Shown: positions 35,513 through 45,617 of the stretch, one piece after another
Layout of the letters: each line of letters opens with the position of its first letter
Position numbering within the stretch: position 1 is the first letter of the stretch
Position numbers and translations under genes: made by a program
The notes under the pieces: model-generated
Told to the model about the DNA's origin: nothing
Databases searched by the model: none
Seen by the model: only the letters and a program-made list of their open reading frames with translations
From: Methylicorpusculum oleiharenae
GTDB lineage: Bacteria; Pseudomonadota; Gammaproteobacteria; Methylococcales; Methylomonadaceae
Assembly (NCBI RefSeq): GCF_009828925.2
Contig: NZ_WUTY02000001.1
Location: 5,052,492-5,116,491 of the forward strand
Direction of reading: 5' to 3'
DNA length: 64,000 nt

Positions 35513-36961
35513 TTAACCCACTGCCCCTTCCAGACTCAAGCCCAACAAGGCCTGCGCTTCCACGGCGAATTCCATGGGCAATTCCTTGAAGACTTCTTTA
35601 CAGAAACCGTTGACGATCATCGATACCGCATCTTCTGCGGAAAGACCGCGCTGCTGGCAGAAAAACAACTGATCTTCGCTGATTTTGGACGTCGTCGCTT
35701 CATGTTCGATTTGTGCTGAAGGCTGTTTGACTTCCACATACGGAAACGTATGCGCACCACAACGATCACCGACCAATAAGGAATCGCACTGCGTGTAATT
35801 TCGGGCGTTTTCGGCGCTCTTCAACACCTTGACCAGACCGCGATACGTATTTTGCGCCCGGCCAGCCGAAATACCTTTGGAAACTATCGTGCTGCGCGTA
35901 TTTTTGCCGATATGAATCATCTTCGTGCCGGTATCGGCTTGCTGGTAGTTGTTCGTCAACGCGACCGAATAAAACTCACCGATTGAATTATCTCCGGTCA
36001 ATACGCAACTGGGATATTTCCAGGTAATTGCGGAACCGGTTTCCACTTGGGTCCAGGACACCTTGGAATTATCACCCCGGCAATCGGCCCGTTTGGTAAC
36101 AAAATTGTAGATGCCGCCCTTGCCTTCCTTGTCGCCGGGATACCAGTTTTGTACCGTGGAATATTTGATTTCGGCATTTTCAAGCGCGATCAATTCGACC
36201 ACAGCGGCATGCAACTGGTTTTCATCCCGCATAGGCGCGGTACAGCCTTCTAAATAGCTGACATGACTGCCTTCATCGGCAATGATCAACGTTCGTTCGA
36301 ACTGACCGGTATTAGCGGCGTTGATTCTGAAGTAAGTTGACAATTCCATAGGGCAACGCACGCCTTTAGGAATATAAACAAACGAACCATCGGTAAAGAC
36401 GGCGGCATTCAACGCAGCGAAGTAATTATCGGTATGCGGCACGACAGAACCAAGGTATTGTTTGATCAGTTCGGGATGCTCGCGCAACGCTTCGGAAATC
36501 GGGCAAAAAATAACCCCTGCATCTTTCAATTTACCTTTAAATGTAGTGGCAACCGAAACGCTGTCAAAAACCGCATCGACAGCAACACCGGCAAGGCGCT
36601 CCTGCTCGTCTAGAGGAATACCCAGTTTTTTATAGGCTTCCAGCACTTGAGGATCGATTTCATCCAAACTTTTAGGACCATCTTCCTTGCGTTTGGGCGC
36701 CGAATAATAACTGACAGACTGATAGTCAATCGGATCAAAATTAACAAAAGCCCATTCCGGCGACTTCATCGTCTGCCAATGGCGAAAAGCCTTCAACCGG
36801 TATTCCAGCATGAATTCAGGCTCGTTTTTTACCTTGGATAATTTATGAATGACTTCTTCATCCAATCCAGGGGGAAATGTTTCGGTTTCTAACACCGTCA
36901 CGAAACCCTGCTTGTATTCCTTGCCGATCAGTTGTTCAATTTCTTTGGTGCTTGCTGACAT
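35513..36961 (-). CDS. sufB: Fe-S cluster assembly protein SufB
   Basis: Core scaffold subunit of the SUF machinery. The 482-aa protein has the conserved [16 protein letters not shown] region, FSKG-type beta-helix segments ([40 protein letters not shown]) and the C-terminal [20 protein letters not shown], whose cysteine (CGAHTFPY) matches the cluster-building site. It follows the Rrf2 regulator by 14 bp, so it is cotranscribed with it. Confidence 0.96.
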   Translation of the reverse strand: MSASTKEIEQLIGKEYKQGFVTVLETETFPPGLDEEVIHKLSKVKNEPEFMLEYRLKAFRHWQTMKSPEWAFVNFDPIDYQSVSYYSAPKRKEDGPKSLDEIDPQVLEAYKKLGIPLDEQERLAGVAVDAVFDSVSVATTFKGKLKDAGVIFCPISEALREHPELIKQYLGSVVPHTDNYFAALNAAVFTDGSFVYIPKGVRCPMELSTYFRINAANTGQFERTLIIADEGSHVSYLEGCTAPMRDENQLHAAVVELIALENAEIKYSTVQNWYPGDKEGKGGIYNFVTKRADCRGDNSKVSWTQVETGSAITWKYPSCVLTGDNSIGEFYSVALTNNYQQADTGTKMIHIGKNTRSTIVSKGISAGRAQNTYRGLVKVLKSAENARNYTQCDSLLVGDRCGAHTFPYVEVKQPSAQIEHEATTSKISEDQLFFCQQRGLSAEDAVSMIVNGFCKEVFKELPMEFAVEAQALLGLSLEGAVG

Positions 36962-36975
36962 TTTGTTCTCCTTAA

Positions 36976-37425
36976 TTACCGGTAAAGACTGGCTACCGGC
37001 ACATAAATTTCTTCGGCCTGTTGCGTGGGCATGATCAAATCAGCCAACGTAATCGAATCCAGCGTTAAAAAAATCTTTTGATTGATCAGACCCCACACAC
37101 CTCTTATTTCACAGCCACTGGCCTGTTCGCAACTTTGTTGAGAAATGCTGCACTCAGTCAATGAAATGGGCCCTTCAAGCGCGCTGATTATGGTTGCAAC
37201 CGAGATCTTATCCGGCGGATTCGCTAAAATGTAACCGCCTCTGGCCCCTCGCGTAGAACTGACCAGCTTCGCTTTAGACAACAGCTTAAGTATTTTACTG
37301 ACAGTTGTTAAGGCAATTCCTGTCTCATCAGCAATTTCATGGGCTGCATGAACAGCCAAAGGCTCTCTGGCCATATAACTTAAAATCACAGTCGCATAAT
37401 CCGTTAGCTTTCCAAGACGCAACAT
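36976..37425 (-). CDS. Rrf2-family SUF regulator
   Basis: Fe-S-sensing repressor of the SUF operon, in the IscR/SufR (Rrf2) family. 149 aa from the ATG at 37425 ([19 protein letters not shown]), preceded by GAGG seven bases upstream; the longer frame from 37437 starts inside that ribosome site. The winged-helix is at the N-terminus ([20 protein letters not shown]), with the Rrf2 wing [15 protein letters not shown]. Three cluster-binding cysteines are in [17 protein letters not shown]. First gene of the operon and probably autoregulated through the palindrome just upstream. Confidence 0.92.
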   Translation of the reverse strand: MLRLGKLTDYATVILSYMAREPLAVHAAHEIADETGIALTTVSKILKLLSKAKLVSSTRGARGGYILANPPDKISVATIISALEGPISLTECSISQQSCEQASGCEIRGVWGLINQKIFLTLDSITLADLIMPTQQAEEIYVPVASLYR

Positions 37426-37443
37426 AGTTAACCTCATTCATTT

Positions 37444-37460
37444 AGGACTATTTTAGTCCT
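37444..37460. promoter_or_regulatory. IscR-type operator palindrome
   Basis: AGGACTATTTTAGTCCT is a perfect 17-bp palindrome (7-bp arms, 3-bp centre). On the minus strand its core GACTAAAATAGTC fits the published IscR type 1 core GACTRWWWYAGTC without a mismatch. It overlaps the -10 of the suf promoter and lies 19 bp before the regulator start codon, an ideal place for repression. Confidence 0.75.
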
Positions 37461-37478
37461 ATTTTAATTCCGAGTAAA
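37450..37478 (-). promoter_or_regulatory. suf operon promoter
   Basis: On the minus strand TTTACT (37473-37478) is followed after exactly 17 bases by TAAAAT (37450-37455), a reasonable sigma-70 -35/-10 pair. The -10 lies inside the operator palindrome. Confidence 0.6.
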
Positions 37479-37562
37479 GTACTAGGTAATTGGAAAATAA
37501 ATTGAGACAACAAACAGCTTAAATTTTAAAGGGTAGGTCCATCAAACAAACAGTCTGAACGG

Positions 37563-39857
37563 TTACCGATCAGGCTTTTCATTCCAGTATCGCCCCAGTT
37601 GTAACCGTGATCGCGCAATAGTGATGGCGTTTCCTCTCAATAGCAACGTAATAGCGCCTTCCCTGCCTACTTCAAACCACTTGATGCCTTGTTCGCTATA
37701 GCGCCTGACCACCAGCTTATGAGGAAATCCGAACCGGTTGTTATAACCGGCAGGAATTAAAATAAGCTCAGGATTGACCTGCTTTAAAAACAATGTGCTT
37801 GACGATGTTTTACTGCCGTGATGCGGCGCGATCATGACGCTGGATGACAATTGATCGCCATAAGCTTCGACCAGCTTAGCCTCCGCTGTTTTCTCGATAT
37901 CGCCTGTTAATAAAATTCGACCCTGCTCAGAACTGATTTGCAGCACGCAAGATCCGTCATTATCGTTGTCTATCTGCCGGGATTGAGGACTCAGCACGGC
38001 AAATCGCACACCATCCCACATCCATGATTGTCCTGCCTGACAAAACTCAGCACGATAAGGTACTAACTGGTCCGGGACGCTACTGATTAACAGCGAAGGC
38101 GTCATCCCCTTCAAAAGCATTGCAGCGCCTCCGATATGATCGTTATCTCCGTGACTGATAACAACAGCATCCAGTTTGTTGATTTGCAGAAAGTCAAGAT
38201 AAGGTAATACGACCCGGCTACCCATATCGGCTGATTCATCAAAGCGGGCGCCTGCGTCATACACGAGGCTGTGATGCGCCGTCCTAACCACCACAGAAAG
38301 CCCCTGCCCTACATCCAGCAAGGTCAGCTCAACCTCTCCATCACCCGGACCGGGTCTGTCATTAAAAGCCAAGGGCAAAAACATCATAATTCCCAGCCAT
38401 CGCCCCGGAAATCCTTTGGGCGCCATCAACACGAATGCACCCATGATCCCAAGAAATAAGGCTAATGGACTGGGCTGTGAGAGTTGAAATGTTGCAAACG
38501 GCAACTCTGCTAGACGGGACAACAGCCACATCAAACCACAGAGCATGGCGTCGGCAAAACTCAGAACTAAGTGAGCTGCAGAAGGCGCAATAAAAATTAA
38601 ACATACGCCAGCCAAACACAGCGGAATAATAATAAAGCTGACCCAAGGCACCGCTATCAGATTAGCTAATGGCGCTATCACAGACACTTCCTGAAAAAAG
38701 AAGAACAATAATGGCGCCAATGCCAGACTGGTGACCCAATGAATTTTGAGAGCTGATTTCCAGGCTTTACCGGACTTCAGGCGACTGCGCAGCGAATAAA
38801 AAATAATCCCCACAGCAAAAAATGACAGCCAGAATCCTGCTGAAAGTACAGCTAAAGGATCGATCATCACAACAACTAATAACGCGATAGCCAGTGTATT
38901 TATGGCACTCACATGCCTTTGCCTTAACAAGGCCAGCATAAATACCGCCAACATAATCAGCGCGCGTTGCGTTGGAATGGCAAATCCGGCCATTGCCGAA
39001 TAAGCCAGGGCTGCCAGCAAAGCAAAACAAGCCGCCACCTGATAAGGCGCAATGCTCAGCACACCCGATCTTATCCAAATTTTTGCGATCAGCCAGTAAA
39101 TCATGCCGGACACTAAACCGATATGTAACCCCGAAATAGCCATCAGATGCACTGTTCCGGTTTTTCTGAACATCAGCCATTGCTGATCGCTCATCAATTG
39201 CCGTTCACCCAGAGTCAGCGCCTGGATCAAACCCAAAGAATCTGCATTGGGCATTGCCTGAACCAGTCGATCGAAAACGTTCTGCCGCCAAGCCGCTAGC
39301 GAAAACAGTGGGTCATTGTCTGTCAGTAACTGCGGTTTGGACTGCTCTTTTATATAACCTGTAGCGCCAATACCCGATACAAAGAGGCTTCTTTCGTAAT
39401 TGACGTTACCGGGATTGAAATTGCCCCTAGGCCTTTTGAGTTTTACAGTAAAACGCCAGTATTGCCCGGCTTTGGGCAATACCTTGGGAAAATACCAGTT
39501 AAGTCTTAACCTTGAAGGTACACCGGGATCGGCTTTGCTGACTTTAAAGTCAAATCGAACACGCTTTTGAGAGACAACCGGAATGGGCTCTATCCTGCCC
39601 TCGACCTGAAATACCTGCCCTTCTAACGCTTCAGGCAAGCGGTCCGATAATTTCATTTCAGCATAACCTAGCGCCCACAGCACACCTACAACTAAAGCAA
39701 GGCATTTCCATAGTCGCAGAGCAACACAAATGACAACAGACGTAATGACTATTAACAACCCGATCGGCCCAGGTAATTCCGGTAGCTGTTGCAGGCATAA
39801 AACACCCAACACAAAGCAGAGTACGAGCGTCACCATGAGAGAATTCCTGATTAGCAA
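37563..39857 (-). CDS. comEC: DNA internalization competence protein ComEC/Rec2
   Basis: Inner-membrane channel that brings single-stranded DNA into the cytoplasm during natural transformation. At 764 aa it is full length. It has an N-terminal membrane part with an OB-like periplasmic domain, the Competence domain (AISGLHIGLVSGMIYWLIAK) with many helices, and a C-terminal metallo-beta-lactamase-like domain (LLDVGQGLSVVVRT, VVISHGDNDHIGGA, IAPHHGSKTSSS, LTGDIE). The zinc-type motif HGDNDH is intact. A later ATG seven codons in is an alternative start. Confidence 0.93.
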   Translation of the reverse strand: MLIRNSLMVTLVLCFVLGVLCLQQLPELPGPIGLLIVITSVVICVALRLWKCLALVVGVLWALGYAEMKLSDRLPEALEGQVFQVEGRIEPIPVVSQKRVRFDFKVSKADPGVPSRLRLNWYFPKVLPKAGQYWRFTVKLKRPRGNFNPGNVNYERSLFVSGIGATGYIKEQSKPQLLTDNDPLFSLAAWRQNVFDRLVQAMPNADSLGLIQALTLGERQLMSDQQWLMFRKTGTVHLMAISGLHIGLVSGMIYWLIAKIWIRSGVLSIAPYQVAACFALLAALAYSAMAGFAIPTQRALIMLAVFMLALLRQRHVSAINTLAIALLVVVMIDPLAVLSAGFWLSFFAVGIIFYSLRSRLKSGKAWKSALKIHWVTSLALAPLLFFFFQEVSVIAPLANLIAVPWVSFIIIPLCLAGVCLIFIAPSAAHLVLSFADAMLCGLMWLLSRLAELPFATFQLSQPSPLALFLGIMGAFVLMAPKGFPGRWLGIMMFLPLAFNDRPGPGDGEVELTLLDVGQGLSVVVRTAHHSLVYDAGARFDESADMGSRVVLPYLDFLQINKLDAVVISHGDNDHIGGAAMLLKGMTPSLLISSVPDQLVPYRAEFCQAGQSWMWDGVRFAVLSPQSRQIDNDNDGSCVLQISSEQGRILLTGDIEKTAEAKLVEAYGDQLSSSVMIAPHHGSKTSSSTLFLKQVNPELILIPAGYNNRFGFPHKLVVRRYSEQGIKWFEVGREGAITLLLRGNAITIARSRLQLGRYWNEKPDR

Positions 39858-39960
39858 TAATTTTTTTCAGGTAAGAAAAACCTGATAGACTTACGGGTCA
39901 TAGGCCTTGACCAGACATTCCCCGCTGTTTAGCGAAAAACCGATCAACACCTAAAAATAG
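39858..39960. other. comEC upstream region
   Basis: With the adjacent repeat this forms a 333-bp gap between divergent comEC and the DUF2062 gene. It should carry the comEC promoter; nothing specific is recognisable. Confidence 0.3.
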
Positions 39961-40100
39961 TAACTATCCAGCGTAGGTTGGGTTGCATGCTTTTCGCAAC
40001 CCAACAATTAACGCCATGGCCTTGAAATGTTGGGCTGGCTATCGCGAACCGCAACCTACACGGTGCATCACCTTTGTTTTATTGTTTCGCTGAATAGTTA
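39961..40100 (+). repeat. dispersed palindromic repeat, complete copy
   Basis: A 140-bp element with terminal inverted repeats TAACTATCCAGCG and CGCTGAATAGTTA (one mismatch). Inside, GTAGGTTGGGTTG pairs with CGCAACCCAAC and a second hairpin ends in CGCAACCTAC. The shared centre is AATTAACGCCATGGCCTTGA. It is non-coding and MITE-like. Confidence 0.8.
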
Positions 40101-40190
40101 CAAAAAATATTAATACCCTATCGACTGAGTGTCTTTGCCGCCCTTTGCCATTCGATCGTTTAGAAAAAATAACTATAAAGAATCATCACT

Positions 40191-40709
40191 ATGCCAAAGA
40201 AATTATTACAAAAATTCATGCCCGATCATGAAACCTTAAAAAAACATAAAAATCTTCAGTTTTTAGGAGAAAAGCTTCACGACCCTAATCTGTGGCATTT
40301 AAACAGGAAGTCAGTATCAATGGCTTTTGCGATTGGACTCTTTGCCGCATGGATTCCAACGCCGACACAAATGGCGATTGCAGCTGTTGCAGCTTTTTAT
40401 TTTAGGGGCAATTTACCTATCTCAGTTGCGCTGGTCTGGCTGACAAATCCGATAACCATGCCGCCCCTGTTTTATTTCGCTTACCGGGTCGGCCTTTTTG
40501 TTATGGGGCAACCTTCGCCATCGGCTGATTTTGAGTTTTCTTTGGACGGCGTGATGAATGGATTAGGCGATGTATGGGCACCGTTTTTATTGGGCTGTCT
40601 CATTCTTGGCGTCACTTGCTCCAGTGCCGGTTATTTCGGAATGAATGCCTTTTGGCGCTATCACGTCGCTTCTAGATGGAGCAAAAGAAAGTTAAGAGCC
40701 AGTCATTGA
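40191..40709 (+). CDS. DUF2062 membrane protein
   Basis: Small integral membrane protein of unknown role. The 172-aa product has the DUF2062 core: SMAFAIGLFAAWIPTPTQMA, then the helix AIAAVAAFYFRGNLPISVAL and WLTNPITMPPLFYFAYRVG, and a last helix (APFLLGCLILGVTCSSAGY). The basic ends are predicted cytoplasmic. It is a monocistronic gene convergent with lolD. Confidence 0.85.
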   Translation: MPKKLLQKFMPDHETLKKHKNLQFLGEKLHDPNLWHLNRKSVSMAFAIGLFAAWIPTPTQMAIAAVAAFYFRGNLPISVALVWLTNPITMPPLFYFAYRVGLFVMGQPSPSADFEFSLDGVMNGLGDVWAPFLLGCLILGVTCSSAGYFGMNAFWRYHVASRWSKRKLRASH

Positions 40710-40778
40710 TCAAGCACGTCTAACGGCAAATCCGGACTTGGCGCCAAGCGTGCCATAGAAAAGTTTTTGACTGAACAA

Positions 40779-40807
40779 GCCCGTTAAATCGCAACGAAAT
40801 AACGGGC
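40779..40807. terminator. terminator-like hairpin
   Basis: GCCCGTTA (40779-40786) pairs with TAACGGGC (40800-40807) across a 13-base loop, between the convergent DUF2062 gene and lolD. No T-run is present, so its role as terminator is tentative. Confidence 0.35.
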
Positions 40808-40863
40808 ATACCAGGATTCATTCAGGACTACGCCATGCTGCATCCAGGCGGCGAATCCTTGAA

Positions 40864-41544
40864 TTAATTGACGATCAAGCCGTCTTCCATATGAAGAACC
40901 GTATCCATCCTTGCAGCCAAGGCTGGATCATGGGTCACAACAAGAAAACTGACTTTTAACTCCCTATTTAACTCCAGCATGAGCTGATAGATCTGCTCCG
41001 CCGTTTTGCTGTCCAGATTACCGGTTGGCTCATCAGCCAAAACGCAGTTCGGGTTATTGATCAAGGCTCTGGCTACTGCCGCGCGCTGCCGCTCACCGCC
41101 GGATAACTCACCCGGCTTATGTTCGACCCGATGCCCCAATCCGACTCGCTCCAATAAGCCATGCGCCCTGATTTTTGCCTGCTTAACCGATTCGCCGCCA
41201 ATTAATAGCGGCATCGCGACATTTTCCAAAACGGTGAATTCACCCAGCAGATGATGGAACTGATAAATAAAGCCCAATGAGCGATTACGCAACTGGTTAA
41301 GTTCTCTGGCGCTAACCTTGTTCAGATCGAAGCTATTGAGAATAACGCTGCCGTCGTCGGGTTTATCCAGGCCGCCCAACAGATGCAAAAGTGTACTTTT
41401 TCCGGACCCTGAAGCCCCCATTATGGCAACACGCTGTCCTACGCCGATCTCAAGATCGACGCCTCTCAAGACCGTGACGTTAAGGCCACCCTGCTTAAAT
41501 GTTTTGGTCAACTTCCGGCAGGAAAGAATTGATTGATTACTCAT
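40864..41544 (-). CDS. lolD: lipoprotein-releasing ABC transporter ATPase LolD
   Basis: Powers LolCDE, which extracts outer-membrane lipoproteins from the inner membrane. The 226-aa protein has Walker [18 protein letters not shown]-loop [20 protein letters not shown] (the LolD-specific stretch), signature [16 protein letters not shown] and Walker [12 protein letters not shown]. It overlaps the permease gene by eight bases. Only one permease gene is adjacent. Confidence 0.95.
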   Translation of the reverse strand: MSNQSILSCRKLTKTFKQGGLNVTVLRGVDLEIGVGQRVAIMGASGSGKSTLLHLLGGLDKPDDGSVILNSFDLNKVSARELNQLRNRSLGFIYQFHHLLGEFTVLENVAMPLLIGGESVKQAKIRAHGLLERVGLGHRVEHKPGELSGGERQRAAVARALINNPNCVLADEPTGNLDSKTAEQIYQLMLELNRELKVSFLVVTHDPALAARMDTVLHMEDGLIVN

Positions 41545-42787
41545 ATCTTAAGACCTCGGCAGGATTGACTTTCGAGGCCTGCCAGGCAGGATAAATGGTC
41601 GCCAGCAACGAAAGGCCAAAAGACATGGCGGCTATCGCATAGACATCAGACCATTCCAGCTTGGAAGGCAATTCGCTGATGTAATACACATCGGCGGCCA
41701 TGAACTGAGTATCAAAAAACTGCTCGATAGCCGGCACGATGGTCTCGACATTAAGCGCCAGCGCAATGCCTCCGACGGTTCCCAGTGCCGTACCTACCAC
41801 CCCGATGATGCCGCCCAGAATAATAAAAATCCCCATTACGGAAGGCGCAGACAAACCTTGTGTTTTTAAAATAGCAATATCGCCTCGCTTGTCGGTCACC
41901 ACCATAACCAGCGTCGATACAATATTGAATGCCGCCACCGCAACAATCAGTAACAGAATAATAAACATCACCCGTTTTTCAGTCTTGATAGCCCGGAAAA
42001 AATTGCTATGCGCTTGCGTCCAGTCGCTGACCCGGTAACCGTCAGCATACATCGTATTGGCCAAGGCACGGCTGATTTGAGGCGCATTAAAAAGGTCATC
42101 CAGTTTAAGCCGCAAACCGGAAACGCCGTCTTCCAAACGGAACAGCTTGGCAGCATCCGCCATATGTATGATCGCCATATTTCTATCGTATTCGAACATC
42201 CCGACCCGAAACATGCCGGTAACAGTAAACCGCCGCATTCTGGGCAGAATACCGGCAGGGGTGGAATTAACCTGCGGGGTGATTACGGTGATCTGATCAC
42301 CCAGGCCTACGCCCAAATAACCGGCCAATTCGGCACCCAGCACGATATTGTAATTGCCCTCAACCAATTGATTGAGATCACCGGCAACCATCTTATCGCC
42401 GACTTCGGAAACAGCATGCTCCTGCTCGGGAAGAATACCTCTCAGCATAGTGCCACTGACCCGCCTATCGGCATTGATCATGACTTGCCCGTTAACAAAC
42501 GGAGCCGAGCCTGCAACATGCGGGTAATCTTTCACTCGTTCCTGAACTTTAGACCACTCCTGTAATTGACCATCAATGCCGCTTACCGTGGCGTGAGAAG
42601 TCATACCTAAAATTCTTTCCCGCAATTCCGCCTCAAAGCCATTCATAACTGAAAGCACAGTGATCAGAGCGGTAACACCCAAGGCGATTCCCAGGATGGA
42701 AGTTAATGTGATAAATGAGATAAATTGAGTTCTGCGTTTGGCACGCGTATAGCGTAAGCCAATGTATAGGATTAGCGGTTTAAACAT
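41537..42787 (-). CDS. lolC: lipoprotein-releasing permease LolC/LolE
   Basis: Membrane subunit of the LolCDE exporter. The 416-aa protein has the MacB-like layout: one N-terminal helix after the LolC/E opening [20 protein letters not shown], a large periplasmic domain (residues about 45-265) and three C-terminal helices ([40 protein letters not shown]). Because a single permease gene accompanies lolD, it may form a homodimeric (LolF-like) exporter; whether a lolE exists elsewhere cannot be seen. Confidence 0.9.
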   Translation of the reverse strand: MFKPLILYIGLRYTRAKRRTQFISFITLTSILGIALGVTALITVLSVMNGFEAELRERILGMTSHATVSGIDGQLQEWSKVQERVKDYPHVAGSAPFVNGQVMINADRRVSGTMLRGILPEQEHAVSEVGDKMVAGDLNQLVEGNYNIVLGAELAGYLGVGLGDQITVITPQVNSTPAGILPRMRRFTVTGMFRVGMFEYDRNMAIIHMADAAKLFRLEDGVSGLRLKLDDLFNAPQISRALANTMYADGYRVSDWTQAHSNFFRAIKTEKRVMFIILLLIVAVAAFNIVSTLVMVVTDKRGDIAILKTQGLSAPSVMGIFIILGGIIGVVGTALGTVGGIALALNVETIVPAIEQFFDTQFMAADVYYISELPSKLEWSDVYAIAAMSFGLSLLATIYPAWQASKVNPAEVLRYE

Positions 42788-42807
42788 GAAATGATGTTAA
42801 ATGAGGG

Positions 42808-43224
42808 TTAGGATTTTTTGCAATCGACACAAAAGCCATAGAGATAAAGACTATGATCGGTGAGATCATAACCCAGTTTGCTTGCTATTTCTTTTTGTCT
42901 GGATTCTATGGTCGGATCAGTAAACTCATCCACTTTACCGCATTTTAAACAGACAATATGATCATGGTGTCCGCCGCGGTCAAGTTCAAAAATCGAGTTA
43001 CCCCCTTCAAAATGGTGCCTCTTGACCAAACCAGCCGCTTCGAATTGAGTGAGAACCCGGTAAACAGTCGCCAGACCGATTTCCTCATTTTCACTCAACA
43101 GAATTTTATAGACCTGCTCGGCAGTCAGATGCCTTTCCTCGGTCTGATTTTCTAGAATTTCAAGAATTTTCATTCGCGGCAACGTGACCTTTAAGCCTGC
43201 GTTTTTTAAATCTTGCTTTTCCAA
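42808..43224 (-). CDS. fur: ferric uptake regulator Fur
   Basis: Fe(II)-dependent repressor of iron uptake. The 138-aa protein has the winged-helix DNA-binding part (ENEEIGLATVYRVLTQFE), the metal-site histidines (GGHHDHIVC) and the zinc cysteines CLKCGKVDEF and CVDCKKS. The start codon is TTG at 43224, preceded by GGAGAG; no upstream ATG exists and the next internal ATG would remove the first helix. It is divergent from the bamE region, a common gammaproteobacterial neighbourhood. Confidence 0.93.
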   Translation of the reverse strand: MEKQDLKNAGLKVTLPRMKILEILENQTEERHLTAEQVYKILLSENEEIGLATVYRVLTQFEAAGLVKRHHFEGGNSIFELDRGGHHDHIVCLKCGKVDEFTDPTIESRQKEIASKLGYDLTDHSLYLYGFCVDCKKS

Positions 43225-43401
43225 ATCACTCTCCCTATCCAGCCAGTAGTGTCTAAAACAAGGCGCATTACCGATTTCATGTATTCGCCATTCCTGTTAT
43301 TTAGTTGATCGCCATATTAACACTTTTGTCTCTTATCTTTCACGAACAATAGACTGTCCTATACTTTTACCCGGATAAACGCCGGCAATAGACTGTTTTT
43401 G
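43225..43401. other. fur upstream region
   Basis: Together with the repeat at 43402-43541 this makes a gap of about 357 bp. It should hold the fur promoter. No Fur box was recognisable by eye, and no gene is supported. Confidence 0.3.
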
Positions 43402-43541
43402 TGATTATTCAGCGTAGGTTGGATTGCACATTTTTCGCAACCCAACAATTAACGCCATGGCCTTGATATGTTGGGCTGGCTATCGCCAACCGCAACCAAC
43501 AAGGTGAATCACCTGCATGTCGTTGCTCCGCTAAATAGTTA
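43402..43541 (+). repeat. dispersed palindromic repeat, complete copy
   Basis: A 140-bp copy with ends TGATTATTCAGCG and CGCTAAATAGTTA, the centre AATTAACGCCATGGCCTTGA and the same two hairpins as at 39961. It lies 40 bp before the GNAT-like gene and contributes a spurious in-frame N-terminal extension to it. Confidence 0.8.
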
Positions 43542-43581
43542 CCTATTTATTAACCTGACACATACAAAGCTATCGACCCTT

Positions 43582-44529
43582 ATGAATATCCCTGACTTTC
43601 GAGTTGAACCGGCCAATTACCGGGCGGACTATGATGATCTGCTAGCCATTCTTAACGCAGATAAGCAACCGGATGATGAGTCCGACATTATTGAGGCTGA
43701 TTCAATCAATCCGCAAAGTATTTATTTTATTGCAAGAGATAATCAGCATCTACCGATCGGATCAGGCGGATTGACCTCCGAAGGCTTCATCGAAGGATTA
43801 GCCGTTATTCCGAAATGGTATAACCAGGGTGTTGAACAGGCATTACTGACGGCATTGATCGAAAAAGCCGCAAAATCCGGTTTGACCGAAATCAAGGCTC
43901 AAGCGGTTGAACGCTATAAAACCCTCTTTGAGCGCTTAAAATTCACACGTGTTACTCAAAACAACCCGGGAGTCTATAGCTTGAGTTTGACGCTAGAACC
44001 TGTCGCCCAAAAACCAGGCCGACCTGACCCCAAACCCGCCCCGGAAAGCATTGAGCCGGACAAACTGGAAAGCCTGAGTGCTATCCTGGAAGCCAGTACC
44101 CAGCTTATTGCGTCCGCCCGGCGGCAAATTTGCATTATCAGTAAAGACCTCGAATGGCCGCTTTATGCCCAAAATTCAATGCTTGAGGCACTAAAATCAT
44201 TTGCTATAAATAATAGAAACAGCCTAGTCATGATACTGATTCAAGACCCAGGCGCCTTGAACGGGCGATCGCACCCCCTGATTGACTTGGCGCAGCGCCT
44301 GCCCTCTGCTATTCAGCTAAGAACACCGACAGAAATGGAGGATCTTGGTTATCCATCCGCGCTGCTGCTGAGTGATCAACGCGGCTATTTATTCCGCCTT
44401 AACAACGAACAAGCCAAAGGCGACTGGAGTCCGTGCCTGCCCTCGCGCAGCAAACAGCTCGCAGAACTGTTCGAGCGATTATGGCAACGCGCCAGACCCT
44501 GCACCGAATTTCGTGCGCTCAATTTATAA
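43582..44529 (+). CDS. GNAT-like N-acetyltransferase fused to a phospholipase-D-like domain
   Basis: A 315-aa protein of two parts. Residues about 1-145 look like an acetyltransferase (DNQHLPIGSGGLTSEGFIEG, then VIPKWYNQGVEQALLTALIE with the acetyl-CoA-site region). A linker rich in proline (KPGRPDPKPAPES) follows. Residues about 165-315 (LSAILEASTQLIASARRQIC, SLVMILIQDPGALNGR) resemble DUF7931/PLD-type C-termini. The ATG at 43582 is chosen because upstream codons lie in the dispersed repeat. The substrate is unknown. Confidence 0.7.
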   Translation: MNIPDFRVEPANYRADYDDLLAILNADKQPDDESDIIEADSINPQSIYFIARDNQHLPIGSGGLTSEGFIEGLAVIPKWYNQGVEQALLTALIEKAAKSGLTEIKAQAVERYKTLFERLKFTRVTQNNPGVYSLSLTLEPVAQKPGRPDPKPAPESIEPDKLESLSAILEASTQLIASARRQICIISKDLEWPLYAQNSMLEALKSFAINNRNSLVMILIQDPGALNGRSHPLIDLAQRLPSAIQLRTPTEMEDLGYPSALLLSDQRGYLFRLNNEQAKGDWSPCLPSRSKQLAELFERLWQRARPCTEFRALNL

Positions 44530-44667
44530 TCCATCACCGGGCAACACGCTGTACGGGACAAAAAACGCGGCTTTCCTTATCCGTCGGGTTACTGAATTGT
44601 TGACTGCCCATTCTAGGATAATCAATGCACATCCTGTATCATTCAATTCTTTTTGCTAGTCCCGTAC

Positions 44668-45201
44668 ATGAAAAAGTCGATTTTCTATCCAGCCTTCATC
44701 TCAGCCAGTTTGACTTTAACCGGGTGTACGACCATCATGGAATATATGCCGGGTGTCTACAAGATTGATATTCAACAAGGTAACCTGATCGATCAGGAAG
44801 TTGTTGATCAACTCAGACCCGGCATGAATAAACGGCAGGTACTTTATATTATGGGATCACCGATGCTGATCGATGTTTTCAACGAAGACCGATGGGATTA
44901 TGTTTACTCAGAACAGGAAGAAGGCGGTCCCAGAATGCAGAAACGTCTTACCCTGTTCTTTAAGGAAGACAGCCTCAAAGCCGTTCAAGGGGATTTCAGA
45001 CCCAGCTCCAAACCTGTGGAACGGGTAGCTCATGAAACCACAATGGAACTTCCTCCAAGAGATTTGGAAAAAACACTGTGGGAAAAAATCACCGGATTGT
45101 TTGGATTTGACGGTTTATACCGAGAAGAATCGACAGGCAGAGCCCCGCAAAAAATGGACAGGCCTGAAGATCCTTTATCCAGCTCTTCCGCTCCGAAATA
45201 A
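44668..45201 (+). CDS. bamE: outer membrane protein assembly factor BamE
   Basis: Lipoprotein of the BAM complex. 177 aa from the ATG at 44668: signal with lipobox LTLTGC, then the BamE fold (GNLIDQEVVDQLRPGMNKRQ, VLYIMGSPMLIDVFNEDRW, DYVYSEQEEGG). The C-terminal 70 residues beyond the conserved domain are low-complexity and longer than in E. coli BamE (113 aa). Convergent with rnfH. Confidence 0.93.
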   Translation: MKKSIFYPAFISASLTLTGCTTIMEYMPGVYKIDIQQGNLIDQEVVDQLRPGMNKRQVLYIMGSPMLIDVFNEDRWDYVYSEQEEGGPRMQKRLTLFFKEDSLKAVQGDFRPSSKPVERVAHETTMELPPRDLEKTLWEKITGLFGFDGLYREESTGRAPQKMDRPEDPLSSSSAPK

Positions 45202-45323
45202 TCCGGCACAGCTTGCTGAAGTTGTTGCCAATCAACTCGCCTTCTTGGGGATTTCGAATACACACCGCAACCCTGCAAACTGGGTTTCGCTTTTGGCTCT
45301 ACCCAGCCTAATCCGGCATAACT

Positions 45324-45617
45324 TTACGATTCTACTTCTTTAGAAGCACGGCTTCGGCGGGCGTCCTTCGGATCATGTTCCAAAGGCCGGTAGATTTCTA
45401 CCCGGTCGAACTCTTTCAGCACATGATCCAGCTTGCAGGCCGAACTGAAAATACCGATTTTGGTTTTTGCCAAATCAATTTCAGGAAACCGTTTCAAAAT
45501 ACCCGAACTGTTAATGGCATCCTCTGCGGTAGAACCTTCCGGCAAGGTCACCGTCAAAATGATCTGCTCCTCCGGTTTGGCGTATGCAACTTCAACTCTT
45601 ATCAATTGCTCAGCCAT
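45324..45617 (-). CDS. rnfH: RnfH family protein
   Basis: Small ubiquitin-like-fold protein often encoded next to ratA; its function is not established. The 97-aa product has the family opening IRVEVAYAKPEEQIILTVTL and conserved segments PEIDLAKTKIGIFSSACKLD and FDRVEIYRPLEHDPKDARR. It overlaps ratA by eight bases. Confidence 0.92.
   Translation of the reverse strand: MAEQLIRVEVAYAKPEEQIILTVTLPEGSTAEDAINSSGILKRFPEIDLAKTKIGIFSSACKLDHVLKEFDRVEIYRPLEHDPKDARRSRASKEVES

Noticed and set aside
43468-43581. 38-residue N-terminal extension of the GNAT-like protein
   Set aside because: It lies inside the palindromic repeat and is replaced by an ATG start at 43582.
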